Assembly: GCF_033898505.1 (NCBI RefSeq)
Contig: NZ_JAXAFK010000001.1
Span: 434,001 to 498,000, forward strand
Reading direction: 5' to 3'
DNA length: 64,000 bases
Origin: Pectobacterium carotovorum
Lineage (GTDB): Bacteria; Pseudomonadota; Gammaproteobacteria; Enterobacterales; Enterobacteriaceae
Shown here: piece after piece, positions 27,544 through 36,404 of the stretch
Layout: each line of letters begins with the position of its first letter
How positions within the stretch are numbered: the first letter of the stretch is position 1
Notes under the pieces: model-generated
Told to the model about the DNA's origin: nothing
Databases searched by the model: none
Seen by the model: only the letters and a program-made list of their open reading frames with translations
Program-made: the position numbers and the translations under genes

Positions 27544-27921
27544 TTACAACGACAGTATTTCCAGCACCTGTTCCGGCGGGCGGCCAATACGTGCCTGACC
27601 GTGTGCCACGACGATGGGGCGCTCGATGAGCTTCGGATTATCGATCATCGCCTGAATCAGCTGTGCTTCCGTCAGCGCGGCGTCGGACAGCCCCAACTGC
27701 TGATAAACCTCTTCTTTGGTTCTCATCAATTCGCGTGCGCTGTTAAAGCCCAACTGCCGGATGAGCTGAGCCAGCGTCGCGGCATCGGGCGGCGTGTCGA
27801 GATAGAGCACGACGTTGGGCGTAACATGGTGTTCCTGCAATAGCGCCAGCGTTTCGCGGCTCTTGGAGCAGCGTGGGTTATGGTAAATCGTCACGGAGGT
27901 TTGGGTTGAAGATTGTGTCAT
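27544..27921 (-). CDS. yfgD: ArsC/Spx-family protein YfgD
   Basis: Arsenate-reductase-like (ArsC family) protein of 125 residues with thioredoxin fold. The active-site cysteine lies in YHNPRCSKSRETL; NPKLIERPIVV and ARIGRPPEQVLEIL are the conserved C-terminal signature with the arginine that binds oxyanion. The second of two ATGs is used because AGGAG is 7 bases before it. Its place between hda and bepA is the same as in E. coli; its true substrate is not known there either. Confidence 0.9.
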   Translation of the reverse strand: MTQSSTQTSVTIYHNPRCSKSRETLALLQEHHVTPNVVLYLDTPPDAATLAQLIRQLGFNSARELMRTKEEVYQQLGLSDAALTEAQLIQAMIDNPKLIERPIVVAHGQARIGRPPEQVLEILSL

Positions 27922-27935
27922 CGTCATGCTCCTTA

Positions 27936-29396
27936 TCAGGATTTCTGGTACTGGCGGAAACGCTGTTGCAACTGACGAAGCTGGTCGATGCGGGCGTCGT
28001 AGCGCGCCTGTTCCAGACTCCCCAATTTAACCAGTGAGCTCGCGTTACTCAGTAGCCGAATAGCTTGATCGAGCTGGCCGCTGAGTGCCAGACTCTCTGC
28101 TCGTGCGGCCAGTTCTTCCGCCCGCTGTCCTTGTGCTGCTGCGGCTTGCGCCAGCAGATCCCAGCCGTTTGAATCGTCGGGGTGCGCGTAAGTATAGCGA
28201 TACAGTATTTTGCTGGCAGCGGCAGGCTGTTTCCCTTCTACATAGGCATTCGCCAGATTCAACTGAAGTACCGGATTAGCCTGCGCCCCGGGGGCGTTTT
28301 GTAAGCGGCTGATCGCCTGCGTCGCGCGGTTTTGTCCCAGATCAATATCGGTCATCATATCCAGAAACCACGGGTTTTCAGGTGCGCTGCTTAGCAGTGG
28401 TTGCAGCACATTACGCGCCTCATCGTACTTCTTCGCCTGATAAAACTGAATCGCGCGGCCATATTTCGCGGCCAGTTGCTCCCGCACGTTGCCTTTTTCC
28501 CATTGCTCCAGCAGATCGTTGCTCAGCGGACGATCTGGTGAGCCATACATACCAAAGGTGCGTATTTTGGCGAACAGGAAATCCTGAGAAGACTGTACCG
28601 GCGTTGAGCGCATTTGGTTGGCGCGGTTACGGGCGTCGGACAGGCGGCTTTCCGGCAAGGGGTGAGTCAGCAACATTTCCGGTGGTTTTGACGCATAACG
28701 CGATTGATCTGCCAGTTTTTGCAGGAAATTCGGCATAGCTTGCGGATCGAACCCCGCGCGCTGCAACACCTGAATACCGATGCGGTCAGCCTCTTGTTCG
28801 TTGGACTGCGTAAAGGTAATCATCCCTTGCTGCGCACCCGCCATGGTGCCGCTGAGTGCTGCCATGCCTAACTGAGGGTTCGCCATTGCCAGCAGAATGG
28901 AGCCGAAGGCGCCAACCCAGGTGAGCGGGGCGCTGCGCTGCTGTGATTCCATGCTGCGTGCCAGATGACGCTGGGTAACGTGAGAGATTTCATGCGCCAG
29001 CACGGAGGCCAGTTCGCTTTCACTATCGGCATAGCGGAACAGCGCGGAATGCAGTACCACGTTGCCGCCAAAGAAGGCGAAGGCGTTAATGTCGTCATTG
29101 CGAATCAGGTAAAAGTGGAACGGCGTGCGTACCGAATCGGCCTGTTTGACCAATCTGTTGCCGAGCTGATTAATGTAATTGGACAGTAGCGGATCGTTGA
29201 TAAGCGGCGCGCCGGCCCGTAGCTGGCGGACGTAAAAATCCCCCATAGCCAGTTCCTGATTGATACTGAGCGTGCCGCCCGCAGTGGTGCCGATATCCGG
29301 CAGCCGATCCTGCGTGTCGGCCTGAGCAGGAAGCAGGTTGCCAGCCAGTAACGCCCCTAGCAGGACAGACATGACCGTTTTTCTTAACCGAATAGA
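27936..29396 (-). CDS. bepA: Periplasmic metalloprotease/chaperone BepA (YfgC)
   Basis: M48-family zinc peptidase that assists or degrades LptD and BAM substrates in the periplasm. The product has 486 residues, like E. coli BepA. Signal peptide [19 protein letters not shown], zinc motif HEISH in [16 protein letters not shown], third ligand Glu in [13 protein letters not shown], the loop [19 protein letters not shown], then C-terminal TPR repeats (about residues 310-480). The ATG was preferred over a TTG eight codons upstream. It lies next to yfgD as in E. coli; on its upstream side E. coli has perM, here replaced by the ATPase/DUF4276 pair. Confidence 0.93.
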   Translation of the reverse strand, partial: SIRLRKTVMSVLLGALLAGNLLPAQADTQDRLPDIGTTAGGTLSINQELAMGDFYVRQLRAGAPLINDPLLSNYINQLGNRLVKQADSVRTPFHFYLIRNDDINAFAFFGGNVVLHSALFRYADSESELASVLAHEISHVTQRHLARSMESQQRSAPLTWVGAFGSILLAMANPQLGMAALSGTMAGAQQGMITFTQSNEQEADRIGIQVLQRAGFDPQAMPNFLQKLADQSRYASKPPEMLLTHPLPESRLSDARNRANQMRSTPVQSSQDFLFAKIRTFGMYGSPDRPLSNDLLEQWEKGNVREQLAAKYGRAIQFYQAKKYDEARNVLQPLLSSAPENPWFLDMMTDIDLGQNRATQAISRLQNAPGAQANPVLQLNLANAYVEGKQPAAASKILYRYTYAHPDDSNGWDLLAQAAAAQGQRAEELAARAESLALSGQLDQAIRLLSNASSLVKLGSLEQARYDARIDQLRQLQQRFRQYQKS

Positions 29397-29548
29397 CATA
29401 ACGGAAGATAACCTTATCAACAGCTAACGTGAAAGCATTCTGCCAACTATCTTAGCCAGCGACGGCAGACAAAGAAATGCCCGAGCGGGAAAAACGTGGT
29501 GAAGAGGGCACTGCACGGCATAAATTTCATGGTACAACGATCAATTTA

Positions 29549-30211
29549 TCAGGCATGGGCTGGTTTCAATGCCTCCAGACGCTGTAGCCAGCCTGCAAAG
29601 TGAGGACATTGCCGACGAATCGTATCCAACCCAATATCAGCGGCAATCAGTGGCCCATGCAGTGTCTTTTGGTATTCAGGTATCGCCGCAAGAATACGTT
29701 TTGACGGAGCCGTTTGTGGACTATTGTTAATGAATTCAGGAGAATCGAACGCAAGCTTAATATTGTTAAGTTTAATTATCGGCTTTTTGTCTTCAAGCCA
29801 ATCTGCGAATTTTTCTGGGTCGCAAAATAACAACGCCTCAAATTCATGTAATAAAAAATTAGGGATAAAATTAGGCTGAGCAATATCGGCATCAAAGGCG
29901 TTTTCCAAATCCTCGATCCACGAATATATATCTTCATTAACAGATTTACCTTGCCCAACCATTGGGAAATCAGTCGGGAGGCCATAATAATCAATCAGCG
30001 TGGTTACCCAGGCTTTCTTATCTTGCTGACACAGCCTGGTTATTTGATGTTTCACTTTTCCATAGCTGACAATGCCACCTTTATGACCTCGACTGGTTTG
30101 TGCCAGAATCGCATTAAGGTAAATACCTTGCCGGACAAAGTAGGGGGCCAATGTATCGCGAACAAATGTTTCTTCCGTTTGTCCTTCCACAAAAACATTA
30201 ATCCTTGTCAT
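29549..30211 (-). CDS. DUF4276 family protein, partner of the AAA ATPase
   Basis: 220 residues. The N-terminal strand ends in a glutamate (INVFVEGQTEETFV, Glu 9) and a later acidic segment reads TTLIDYYGLP (Asp 74). Together with LLHEFEALLF and the C-terminal GLDTIRRQCPHFAGWL these are the marks of DUF4276. The (h)hhEG...hhD pattern resembles Toprim-type nuclease active sites; that I recall rather than tested. The ATG begins 8 bases after the ATPase stop codon, so the two are one transcription unit. The gene is AT-rich compared with its neighbours. It probably acts as the effector of a two-gene defence module. Confidence 0.75.
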   Translation of the reverse strand: MTRINVFVEGQTEETFVRDTLAPYFVRQGIYLNAILAQTSRGHKGGIVSYGKVKHQITRLCQQDKKAWVTTLIDYYGLPTDFPMVGQGKSVNEDIYSWIEDLENAFDADIAQPNFIPNFLLHEFEALLFCDPEKFADWLEDKKPIIKLNNIKLAFDSPEFINNSPQTAPSKRILAAIPEYQKTLHGPLIAADIGLDTIRRQCPHFAGWLQRLEALKPAHA

Positions 30212-30219
30212 GGTTATCG

Positions 30220-31311
30220 CTATGGCCTCCCGCCAAGTATATTTTTCTTCCACAGCTCCCCTAAGCTGTAATCTTCCAGCCAGTCTTGCAGTGACTCCTG
30301 ATCCAAACGTGTAAACGTGGAGGCACCAAGATGCTTATCGACGACAATCAGGTCTTCGGCTTCGAATTCATTAACCAGCTCAACAGATTGTGTTGAAACA
30401 ATGAGCTGATGCTGCTTGCTCGCACTTCTGATGAGTGCGGCAAGTACGCTGATCGCATAGGGGTGCAAGCCTAATTCTGGCTCATCGATAATGATGGCGC
30501 TGGGCATATAGGTTTCTGGCTGTAGCAGCACGGTCGCGAGAATAATAAAACGCACTGTGCCATCGGACAGTTCATTGGCTTTAAACGGAATATCCTGATC
30601 TTTTTCGACCCATTCGAGCTGAATATTATCTGGGTTATCCGGTGTTGGGCGAAGATGAAAATCACCAAAGAAAGGGGCAACCATCTGAATTGTTTTCACA
30701 ATACGCTGATAATGTGCAACATGATTCTTTTGCAGCTGGAATAGAAATGCGGCTAAATTGGCACCATCTTCCCGTAAATAGTCATTATCGTGAATACGGT
30801 GAATCTGTTTGACTTTGGCGCTTTCACTGGTGTCGTTTAAATGATAAATCTTCACTGTTTCTAACAGAGGAAGAATAGCATCAAGTTTATTTGTGCCATC
30901 GTGAGAGCGAAATGTCTTATGTTGAGACTCTATATGTCCTTGAGTTATCGTGGTAGCTCGGCCTTGGAGTATATCCTCAGATTCGAACATCATTCGATTA
31001 TCGTTCGTTGGCACTAGGGAGAAATGGTAACTGGTTTCTGTAAAGAATACTTCTCCAGCCAGATAAGGACTCTTTTTACGGCCAAAGTGAAGTAACGCAT
31101 CAGGCCCCCCGCTTTTTCCAACAAAAAGTTGCAGGCGTTGAGCAAGCAAATTTGTTATTAGGCGAAAGAAACTAATAAAGTTGGATTTTCCCGCACCATT
31201 CGCACCGATCAAAATATTTAACGTGCGCATTTCCACATCACAGTCGGCGATGGACTTATATCCTTTAATCACTATGCGGTTTAGATGATCGCTTTTGGTT
31301 ACCGTTTTCAT
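30220..31311 (-). CDS. AAA15/AAA21-type (OLD-like) ATPase
   Basis: 363 residues of the ABC/SMC-like AAA_15/AAA_21 class. Walker A IGANGAGKSNF at residues 35-45, an insert of about 190 residues, signature-like ANELSDGTVRF at 245-255, Walker B AIIIDEPELGLHP with Asp 276/Glu 277, and the switch segment LIVSTQSVELVNEF. Short C-terminal tail. The partner downstream is DUF4276. The pair is AT-rich and sits between bepA and bcp, interrupting an otherwise E. coli-like order. ATPase plus small Toprim-like protein is the architecture of PARIS-type anti-phage systems, although PARIS itself uses DUF4435. No strong ribosome site was seen before the ATG. Confidence 0.82.
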   Translation of the reverse strand: MKTVTKSDHLNRIVIKGYKSIADCDVEMRTLNILIGANGAGKSNFISFFRLITNLLAQRLQLFVGKSGGPDALLHFGRKKSPYLAGEVFFTETSYHFSLVPTNDNRMMFESEDILQGRATTITQGHIESQHKTFRSHDGTNKLDAILPLLETVKIYHLNDTSESAKVKQIHRIHDNDYLREDGANLAAFLFQLQKNHVAHYQRIVKTIQMVAPFFGDFHLRPTPDNPDNIQLEWVEKDQDIPFKANELSDGTVRFIILATVLLQPETYMPSAIIIDEPELGLHPYAISVLAALIRSASKQHQLIVSTQSVELVNEFEAEDLIVVDKHLGASTFTRLDQESLQDWLEDYSLGELWKKNILGGRP

Positions 31312-31460
31312 GATGATTTGATTGCCTTATTTGACTGAGTTACACGCATCTCACAATGACGTTGTATGTTGGTCTACTGTGGTATAGCAGAAAGAGAAGG
31401 TGAGGTCTTGTGCCGACTCGCTGATTTAACAAACTATTGTGAGCATTTTTCCAAAATCAG

Positions 31461-31489
31461 AGAAAACCGGCACGTATCACGGTGCCGGT
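31461..31489 (-). terminator. Terminator of bcp
   Basis: ACCGGCAC/GTGCCGGT is a perfect 8-bp stem, followed on the minus strand by TTTTCT. It starts 22 bases after the bcp stop. The rest of the 31312-31510 gap holds the ATPase upstream region and nothing else recognised. Confidence 0.8.
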
Positions 31490-31510
31490 GGAGGATTTGA
31501 AAACCGCGAA

Positions 31511-31978
31511 TCAGGCGTTTTTCAGATAATCGAGAACGATGTCGTGGTGGTTGCTGGTTTTGAAGTCGTCAAACACCTTCTCTACCTTGCCGTTTTCATC
31601 GATCAGAAAACTGATGCGATGAATGCCATCATAGGTTTTCCCCATGAAGGTTTTTTCTCCCCAAACGCCAAATCCTTCTGATACCTGATGATCTTCATCA
31701 GAAAGCAGCGTGAAATTTAAGACTTCTTTCTCGACGAAGCGGGACAGTTTTTCTGATTTGTCCGTGCTGATACCGAGAACTTCAACGCCATGTTTTTTCA
31801 GATCGTCCATGTTATCGCGCAGACCGCAGGCTTGAACGGTGCATCCTGGCGTCATCGCTTTAGGGTAGAAATACACCAACACTTTCTGTCCCTGGAAGTC
31901 GGTTAAATTTACTTGTTCGCCATCTTGGTCGGGCAAGCTAAATTTCGGTGCTGTATCACCGGCTTTCAGTGTGTTCAT
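31511..31978 (-). CDS. bcp: Thioredoxin-dependent peroxiredoxin Bcp
   Basis: Bacterioferritin comigratory protein, a PrxQ-type thiol peroxidase reducing hydrogen and organic peroxides. The product has 155 residues. Peroxidatic and resolving cysteines are both in TPGCTVQACGLRD (CxxxxC), with Thr and Arg of the active site around them. A third cysteine present in E. coli Bcp (DEDHQVC) is serine here (DEDHQVSEGFGVW). ATG is used; a GTG directly before it is in frame. The gene order bcp-gcvR-dapA is as in E. coli. Confidence 0.95.
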   Translation of the reverse strand: MNTLKAGDTAPKFSLPDQDGEQVNLTDFQGQKVLVYFYPKAMTPGCTVQACGLRDNMDDLKKHGVEVLGISTDKSEKLSRFVEKEVLNFTLLSDEDHQVSEGFGVWGEKTFMGKTYDGIHRISFLIDENGKVEKVFDDFKTSNHHDIVLDYLKNA

Positions 31979-32069
31979 CACGACTCTCCGTCTTGTTTCT
32001 CTTCATGCTGTGGATATGCCCATGCCCTTTGCAATAATAATGGCAACGTTATGCTATTGGGCCCAAATA

Positions 32070-32624
32070 CTACTGAGCATAGTTAACGACGCTAATACTG
32101 CCTTGTGCGTTCAATTCTGTACATAGCTGATGAAAGGCTGGCTCAATAATTGAGCTATCCAGCGTGGCAGAACTGTGTGCGGCAATCTGAATATACAGCT
32201 GCGGTGGTTTGTCACCCTCGGCAGGCTGCGTTTTTGAAACCAGCTCAGCAATATTTAACTGATGAGAATCGAACAAATCGGTAAAGCGCTCGATGATGTG
32301 AGGGGAGTCGGCAACGTCAACCTTAACCCAGACGGTAGAGGGCGTCGGCTGGCTAGCCTGTGACTCTGTCCGCTTCATCACGATCAGCAAATCCATCTCT
32401 GCGCCTTTCAGCGGCAGGGTTGATTCGATCAGCGTTATCGCGTTCCAGCTACCGGACAGCAGCATAATGAAGGTGAACTCTTTGCCCAGCATCGCAAGAC
32501 GGCTATCTTCGATATTGCAGCCACAGCTGCTGACGTGGCGGGTAATCGCATTGACAATACCAGGGCGATCCACCCCCAGTGCGGTAATAACCAGATAGTA
32601 TTCTTGTGAGCTTGGCAACATCAT
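32070..32624 (-). CDS. gcvR: Glycine cleavage system transcriptional repressor GcvR
   Basis: ACT-domain protein that binds GcvA and blocks activation of the gcv operon when glycine is low. The product has 184 residues with two ACT domains: VITALGVDRPGIVNAITRHVSSCGCNIEDSRLAM and, after about residue 95, VDVADSPHIIERFTDLFDSHQLNIAELVS. The C-terminal LCTELNAQGSISVVNY is as in E. coli. The first of two ATGs after AGGAAGC was chosen. It is divergent from dapA. Confidence 0.95.
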   Translation of the reverse strand: MMLPSSQEYYLVITALGVDRPGIVNAITRHVSSCGCNIEDSRLAMLGKEFTFIMLLSGSWNAITLIESTLPLKGAEMDLLIVMKRTESQASQPTPSTVWVKVDVADSPHIIERFTDLFDSHQLNIAELVSKTQPAEGDKPPQLYIQIAAHSSATLDSSIIEPAFHQLCTELNAQGSISVVNYAQ

Positions 32625-32672
32625 GCTTCCTGTCTTTTTTCCCATTAATCACATGGTAAACATAAAAAATTG

Positions 32673-32761
32673 CCTGGAGCAATTTTTAACGCCGCTTGCG
32701 GCGGCCCGAAGGGTGGCGGGCAGGGATAGCCCGCCGTAAAAAACCTGGAGCAATTTTTAAC
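32673..32761 (-). repeat. Multi-hairpin dispersed repeat, copy C, flanked by 18-bp direct repeats
   Basis: On the minus strand the interval 32690-32745 has the same stems as copies A and B: ACGGCGGGC/GCCCGCC, CCC-TTC-GGG and CGCCGC-AA-GCGGCG. The 18-base sequence CCTGGAGCAATTTTTAAC occurs directly repeated on both sides (32673-32690 and 32744-32761), as if duplicated on insertion. It lies in the 300-base divergent spacer between gcvR and dapA, in the gcvR leader. The rest of that spacer holds only promoter-like AT-rich DNA. Confidence 0.75.
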
Positions 32762-32924
32762 TCGATTTGCTCGACCTATTTTCCCAAAACATCAGAAGCA
32801 TTTTTAATTTCGTTTACTGCGTCATAAAAAAACCTGCGTCAGGCACCTACAACGCCCTTGTCCGCTTGCTTTTGCATAGAAGTCAAAAGTACCATGAAGC
32901 ACTTGTTTGTGGAGGGGATGGCCA

Positions 32925-33803
32925 ATGTTTACGGGAAGTATTGTTGCGCTGGTTACGCCGATGGACGCCAAAGGCGCCGTCGATCGGGCGAGCTTGAAAA
33001 AACTGATTGATTATCATGTCGCTAGCGGTACATCGGCGATTGTCTCTGTCGGCACGACGGGTGAATCCGCCACGCTGAGCCATGACGAACATGGCGATGT
33101 CGTGATGCTGACGCTGGAGCTGAGCGACGGACGTATTCCTGTCATCGCTGGCACCGGTGCTAACGCGACCGCCGAAGGCGTTTCACTGACCAAACGTTTT
33201 CACGGCACCGGCGTTGTTGGTTGCCTGACGGTCACGCCGTACTACAATAAACCGACGCAGGAAGGCCTGTACCAGCACTTCAAAGCGATTGCCGAGCATA
33301 CCGATCTGCCGCAAATCCTGTATAACGTACCTTCCCGTACCGGCTGCGACATGCTGCCGGAAACCGTTGCCCGTTTGTCTGAAGTGAAAAATATTGTCGC
33401 AATTAAAGAAGCGACGGGGAACTTAAGTCGGGTAAGCCAGATCCAAGAGCTGGTTAGTGAAGACTTCATTTTGCTGAGCGGCGATGACGCCAGCGGTCTG
33501 GACTTTATGCAACTCGGCGGTAAAGGTGTGATTTCCGTAACGGCGAACATTGCCGCGCGTGAAATGGCGGAACTTTGCAAGCTGGCGGCGCAAGGTAATT
33601 TTGTCGAAGCGCGCCGTTTAAATCAGCGCCTGATGCCACTGCATCAGAAATTATTTGTTGAACCCAATCCTATTCCGGTGAAGTGGGCCTGTAAGGAATT
33701 GGGACTCATGGCGACCGATACGCTGCGCCTGCCAATGACACCGCTGACCGATGCCGGTCGTACGGTGATGGGGCAAGCACTTAAGCAAGCGGGTTTGCTG
33801 TAA
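32925..33803 (+). CDS. dapA: 4-Hydroxy-tetrahydrodipicolinate synthase DapA
   Basis: Condenses pyruvate and aspartate semialdehyde in lysine/diaminopimelate synthesis. The product has 292 residues, as in E. coli. [13 protein letters not shown] start, [15 protein letters not shown] (Thr-Thr of the substrate site), [32 protein letters not shown] with the catalytic Tyr and Arg 138, and the Schiff-base Lys 161 in [10 protein letters not shown]. The ATG has GGAGGGG nine bases upstream; an earlier GTG in frame adds six residues. bamC follows after 16 bases. Confidence 0.97.
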   Translation: MFTGSIVALVTPMDAKGAVDRASLKKLIDYHVASGTSAIVSVGTTGESATLSHDEHGDVVMLTLELSDGRIPVIAGTGANATAEGVSLTKRFHGTGVVGCLTVTPYYNKPTQEGLYQHFKAIAEHTDLPQILYNVPSRTGCDMLPETVARLSEVKNIVAIKEATGNLSRVSQIQELVSEDFILLSGDDASGLDFMQLGGKGVISVTANIAAREMAELCKLAAQGNFVEARRLNQRLMPLHQKLFVEPNPIPVKWACKELGLMATDTLRLPMTPLTDAGRTVMGQALKQAGLL

Positions 33804-33819
33804 TCGTTAGGGAGATTTA

Positions 33820-34857
33820 ATGAGTTATTCATTACAAAAGTCGATGGTGGCGAAAGTCGTTGGCATATCACTCGTGATGTTGCTTGCGGCTTGTTCCACC
33901 GATCAGCGCTATAAGCGTCAGGTGAGTGGCGATGAATCCTATCTGAAGGCACCGGCGCAACACGCGCTGAATACGCCAGCCGGGATGATTTTACCGGTGC
34001 AGAACGGGGATTATGATATACCGCCGGTTACCCTGAATGGCGCGGTCGGCAAGGAGCTGGATATTCGTCCTCCTGTGCAGCCATTGGCTTTGTTGAATGG
34101 TTCCCGCACCCAGATCTCTGGAGATACGGCAACGCTGTTGTTAGAAAACAGCGCGCAAAACAGCCAGCTCTGGTCTCAGGTTATCCGCGTGTTGCAAGAC
34201 AAAGCGTTCACTATTGCCAGCCGTCAGGACGCCAGCCAAACGCTGACGACCGACTGGATCTCATGGCCGCGTGAAGATGAAGACGTACCGTATCAAGGGC
34301 GTTATCAGATTTCCGTGCAGCAGCAGGGGTATCAGGTCGCACTGATCGTGAAACTGCTGGGATTACAGCTGAACGGCCAGCCAGTGACGGCAGGCGATCA
34401 GGCTCAGCGTTACACCGGCCTGATGCTGAATGCGCTCAGTAATGGTCTGGATTCTCAGGCAACCGCGCGCGAAAATGCACTGGCAAACCGCACCATTGGT
34501 TCGCTGGATGTGCAAAGCGGGGCGGATGACACAGGCCTGCCACTGCTGATTGTACGTGGTCCGTACACGGTGGTGTGGGATCGTCTGCCAACCGCGCTGA
34601 GTAAAATCGGAATGGAAGTTAGCGATCGCAGCCGTCCGCAGGGTTCGGTTTCCGTCAAGTACAGAGCACCGAGCGGCGGAACCTGGGATGACCTGGGCGC
34701 GAAAAATCCTGAACTGCCTAACGGCGATTACAAATTGCAGGTCGGCGATTTAGATAACCGCAGCAGTCTGCAATTTATCGACTCCAAAGGGCATACGCTA
34801 ACCCAGTCTCAGAACGATGCGCTGGTGGCCGTATTCCAGGCGGCGTTCAGTAAATAA
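33820..34857 (+). CDS. bamC: Outer membrane assembly lipoprotein BamC
   Basis: Lipoprotein subunit of the BAM complex. The product has 345 residues; lipobox LLAAC with the lipidated Cys at residue 25. The unstructured N-terminal segment that binds BamD follows ([17 protein letters not shown]), then two helix-grip domains. A good ribosome site (GGAG) lies upstream. It is in the dapA-bamC operon typical of enterobacteria and ends in a terminator before purC. Confidence 0.95.
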   Translation: MSYSLQKSMVAKVVGISLVMLLAACSTDQRYKRQVSGDESYLKAPAQHALNTPAGMILPVQNGDYDIPPVTLNGAVGKELDIRPPVQPLALLNGSRTQISGDTATLLLENSAQNSQLWSQVIRVLQDKAFTIASRQDASQTLTTDWISWPREDEDVPYQGRYQISVQQQGYQVALIVKLLGLQLNGQPVTAGDQAQRYTGLMLNALSNGLDSQATARENALANRTIGSLDVQSGADDTGLPLLIVRGPYTVVWDRLPTALSKIGMEVSDRSRPQGSVSVKYRAPSGGTWDDLGAKNPELPNGDYKLQVGDLDNRSSLQFIDSKGHTLTQSQNDALVAVFQAAFSK

Positions 34858-34867
34858 CGCATAAACC

Positions 34868-34892
34868 AAGGGTCGGATTATCCGGCCCTTCT
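34868..34892 (+). terminator. Terminator of dapA-bamC
   Basis: AAGGGTCGGA/TCCGGCCCTT is a stem of about 10 bp (one mismatch) with a 3-base loop and a short pyrimidine tail, just after bamC. Confidence 0.7.
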
Positions 34893-35000
34893 TCATTCAA
34901 CAATCTCTACCCGAATTGACGGGCGCTATCGGCAACCGTTCGGGGAAGCGTTAAATATCGGGTCGTACTTGTTGACCCTCACTGTGTGGAGTAATTAAAG

Positions 35001-35714
35001 ATGCAAAAGCTAGCTGAGCTGTATCGTGGAAAGGCGAAAACCGTCTACACCACCGAAGATCCCGATCTACTGGTGCTGGAGTTCCGCAATGATACATCAG
35101 CAGGAGACGGTGCACGCATTGAGCAGTTTGACCGTAAAGGAATGGTGAATAACAAGTTCAACCATTTCATCATGAGCAAACTGGAAGAAGCTGGAATCCC
35201 AACGCAAATGGTGAGCCTGCTGTCTGACAATGAAGTGCTGGTGAAGAAACTGGACATGGTGCCGGTCGAGTGTGTCGTGCGCAATCGCGCGGCGGGATCG
35301 CTGGTAAAACGTCTGGGTATCGAAGAAGGCATCGAGCTGAACCCACCGTTGTTCGATCTGTTCCTGAAAAACGATGCGATGCATGACCCGATGGTGAACG
35401 AGTCTTACTGCAAGACGTTCGGCTGGGTGAACGAAGAGAATCTGGCTCGTATGAAAGAGCTGAGCTACAAGGCGAACGACGTGCTGAGCAAACTGTTTGG
35501 CGACGCCGGGCTGATTCTGGTCGATTTCAAGCTGGAGTTCGGTCTGTTCAAAGGGGAAGTCGTGCTGGGTGATGAGTTCTCACCAGACGGTAGCCGCCTG
35601 TGGGACAAAGAAACGCTGAACAAAATGGATAAAGACCGTTTCCGTCAGAGCCTCGGTGGCTTGATTGAAGCGTATGAAGAAGTTGCGCACCGTATCGGCG
35701 TAAAATTAGACTAA
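35001..35714 (+). CDS. purC: SAICAR synthase PurC
   Basis: Joins aspartate to CAIR in purine synthesis. The product has 237 residues: [10 protein letters not shown] nucleotide-binding start, [44 protein letters not shown] (SAICAR signature 1), [11 protein letters not shown] and [13 protein letters not shown] (signature 2). GGAG precedes the ATG. The sequence CGGCAACCGTTCGGGG at 34930-34945 is only a weak match to the PurR operator (10 of 16), so regulation by PurR is likely from E. coli but not well shown here. Confidence 0.97.
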   Translation: MQKLAELYRGKAKTVYTTEDPDLLVLEFRNDTSAGDGARIEQFDRKGMVNNKFNHFIMSKLEEAGIPTQMVSLLSDNEVLVKKLDMVPVECVVRNRAAGSLVKRLGIEEGIELNPPLFDLFLKNDAMHDPMVNESYCKTFGWVNEENLARMKELSYKANDVLSKLFGDAGLILVDFKLEFGLFKGEVVLGDEFSPDGSRLWDKETLNKMDKDRFRQSLGGLIEAYEEVAHRIGVKLD

Positions 35715-35934
35715 CTGCGCAATCGTTTACGTTCAGGTCGCTGGTCGCCGCTAGGCTGACGGCCTGAATGTTTTCTCTGTTTTCCTCCCGAAAGTTGTTT
35801 TTTGATTCCTCGTCTCTGCCTGAATAATTTGCTGACCTGTCCCTGACTTCGATTCCTGTCCCTGCTCTGATTAATGCTATCATCGCGGTTTTGCTTAACG
35901 CGCAACCTGACTACTTTTCGATAGACTCGCATCC

Positions 35935-36387
35935 ATGGCTTACTTCGATCCAACATTGTTAATTCTGCTTGTTCTGGCGGGGCTGGGTATCATCAGCCAT
36001 AACATGACCGTCACGCTGGCAATTCTGGTTCTACTGGCGATACGCATCACACCGTTGAACAGCTATTTCCCATGGGTGGAAAAATACGGTTTGAGCATCG
36101 GTATCGTCGTTCTGACGATTGGCGTAATGGCGCCGATTGCCAGCGGCAAAATTACCGCCAGCGAAGTCATGCATTCCTTCCTGCATTGGAAATCTCTGCT
36201 GGCGATCCTCATTGGCGTGGCCGTGTCCTGGCTTGGCGGACGCGGTGTGTCGCTGATGAGTAATCAACCTTCCGTGGTGGCGGGGTTACTGGTGGGGACG
36301 GTCATGGGCGTGGCGCTGTTTCGCGGCGTTCCCGTCGGGCCATTGATCGCCGCCGGGCTGCTTTCCCTGCTGATCGGCAAGACCTGA
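35935..36387 (+). CDS. yeaL: UPF0756 membrane protein (YeaL family)
   Basis: Small inner-membrane protein of 150 residues (DUF441/UPF0756), function unknown. Four to five hydrophobic segments: about 6-22, 26-42, 50-68, 83-100 and 113-148. Conserved segments are [46 protein letters not shown] and [16 protein letters not shown]. No clear ribosome site precedes the ATG. It lies between purC and tmcA; in E. coli yeaL is elsewhere. Confidence 0.88.
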   Translation: MAYFDPTLLILLVLAGLGIISHNMTVTLAILVLLAIRITPLNSYFPWVEKYGLSIGIVVLTIGVMAPIASGKITASEVMHSFLHWKSLLAILIGVAVSWLGGRGVSLMSNQPSVVAGLLVGTVMGVALFRGVPVGPLIAAGLLSLLIGKT

Positions 36388-36404
36388 TTCATCCGGTGCG
36401 TGTG

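Noticed and set aside
34930..34945. PurR operator upstream of purC
   Set aside because: Only 10 of 16 positions agree with the consensus; not reported as a feature although regulation by PurR is likely from E. coli.
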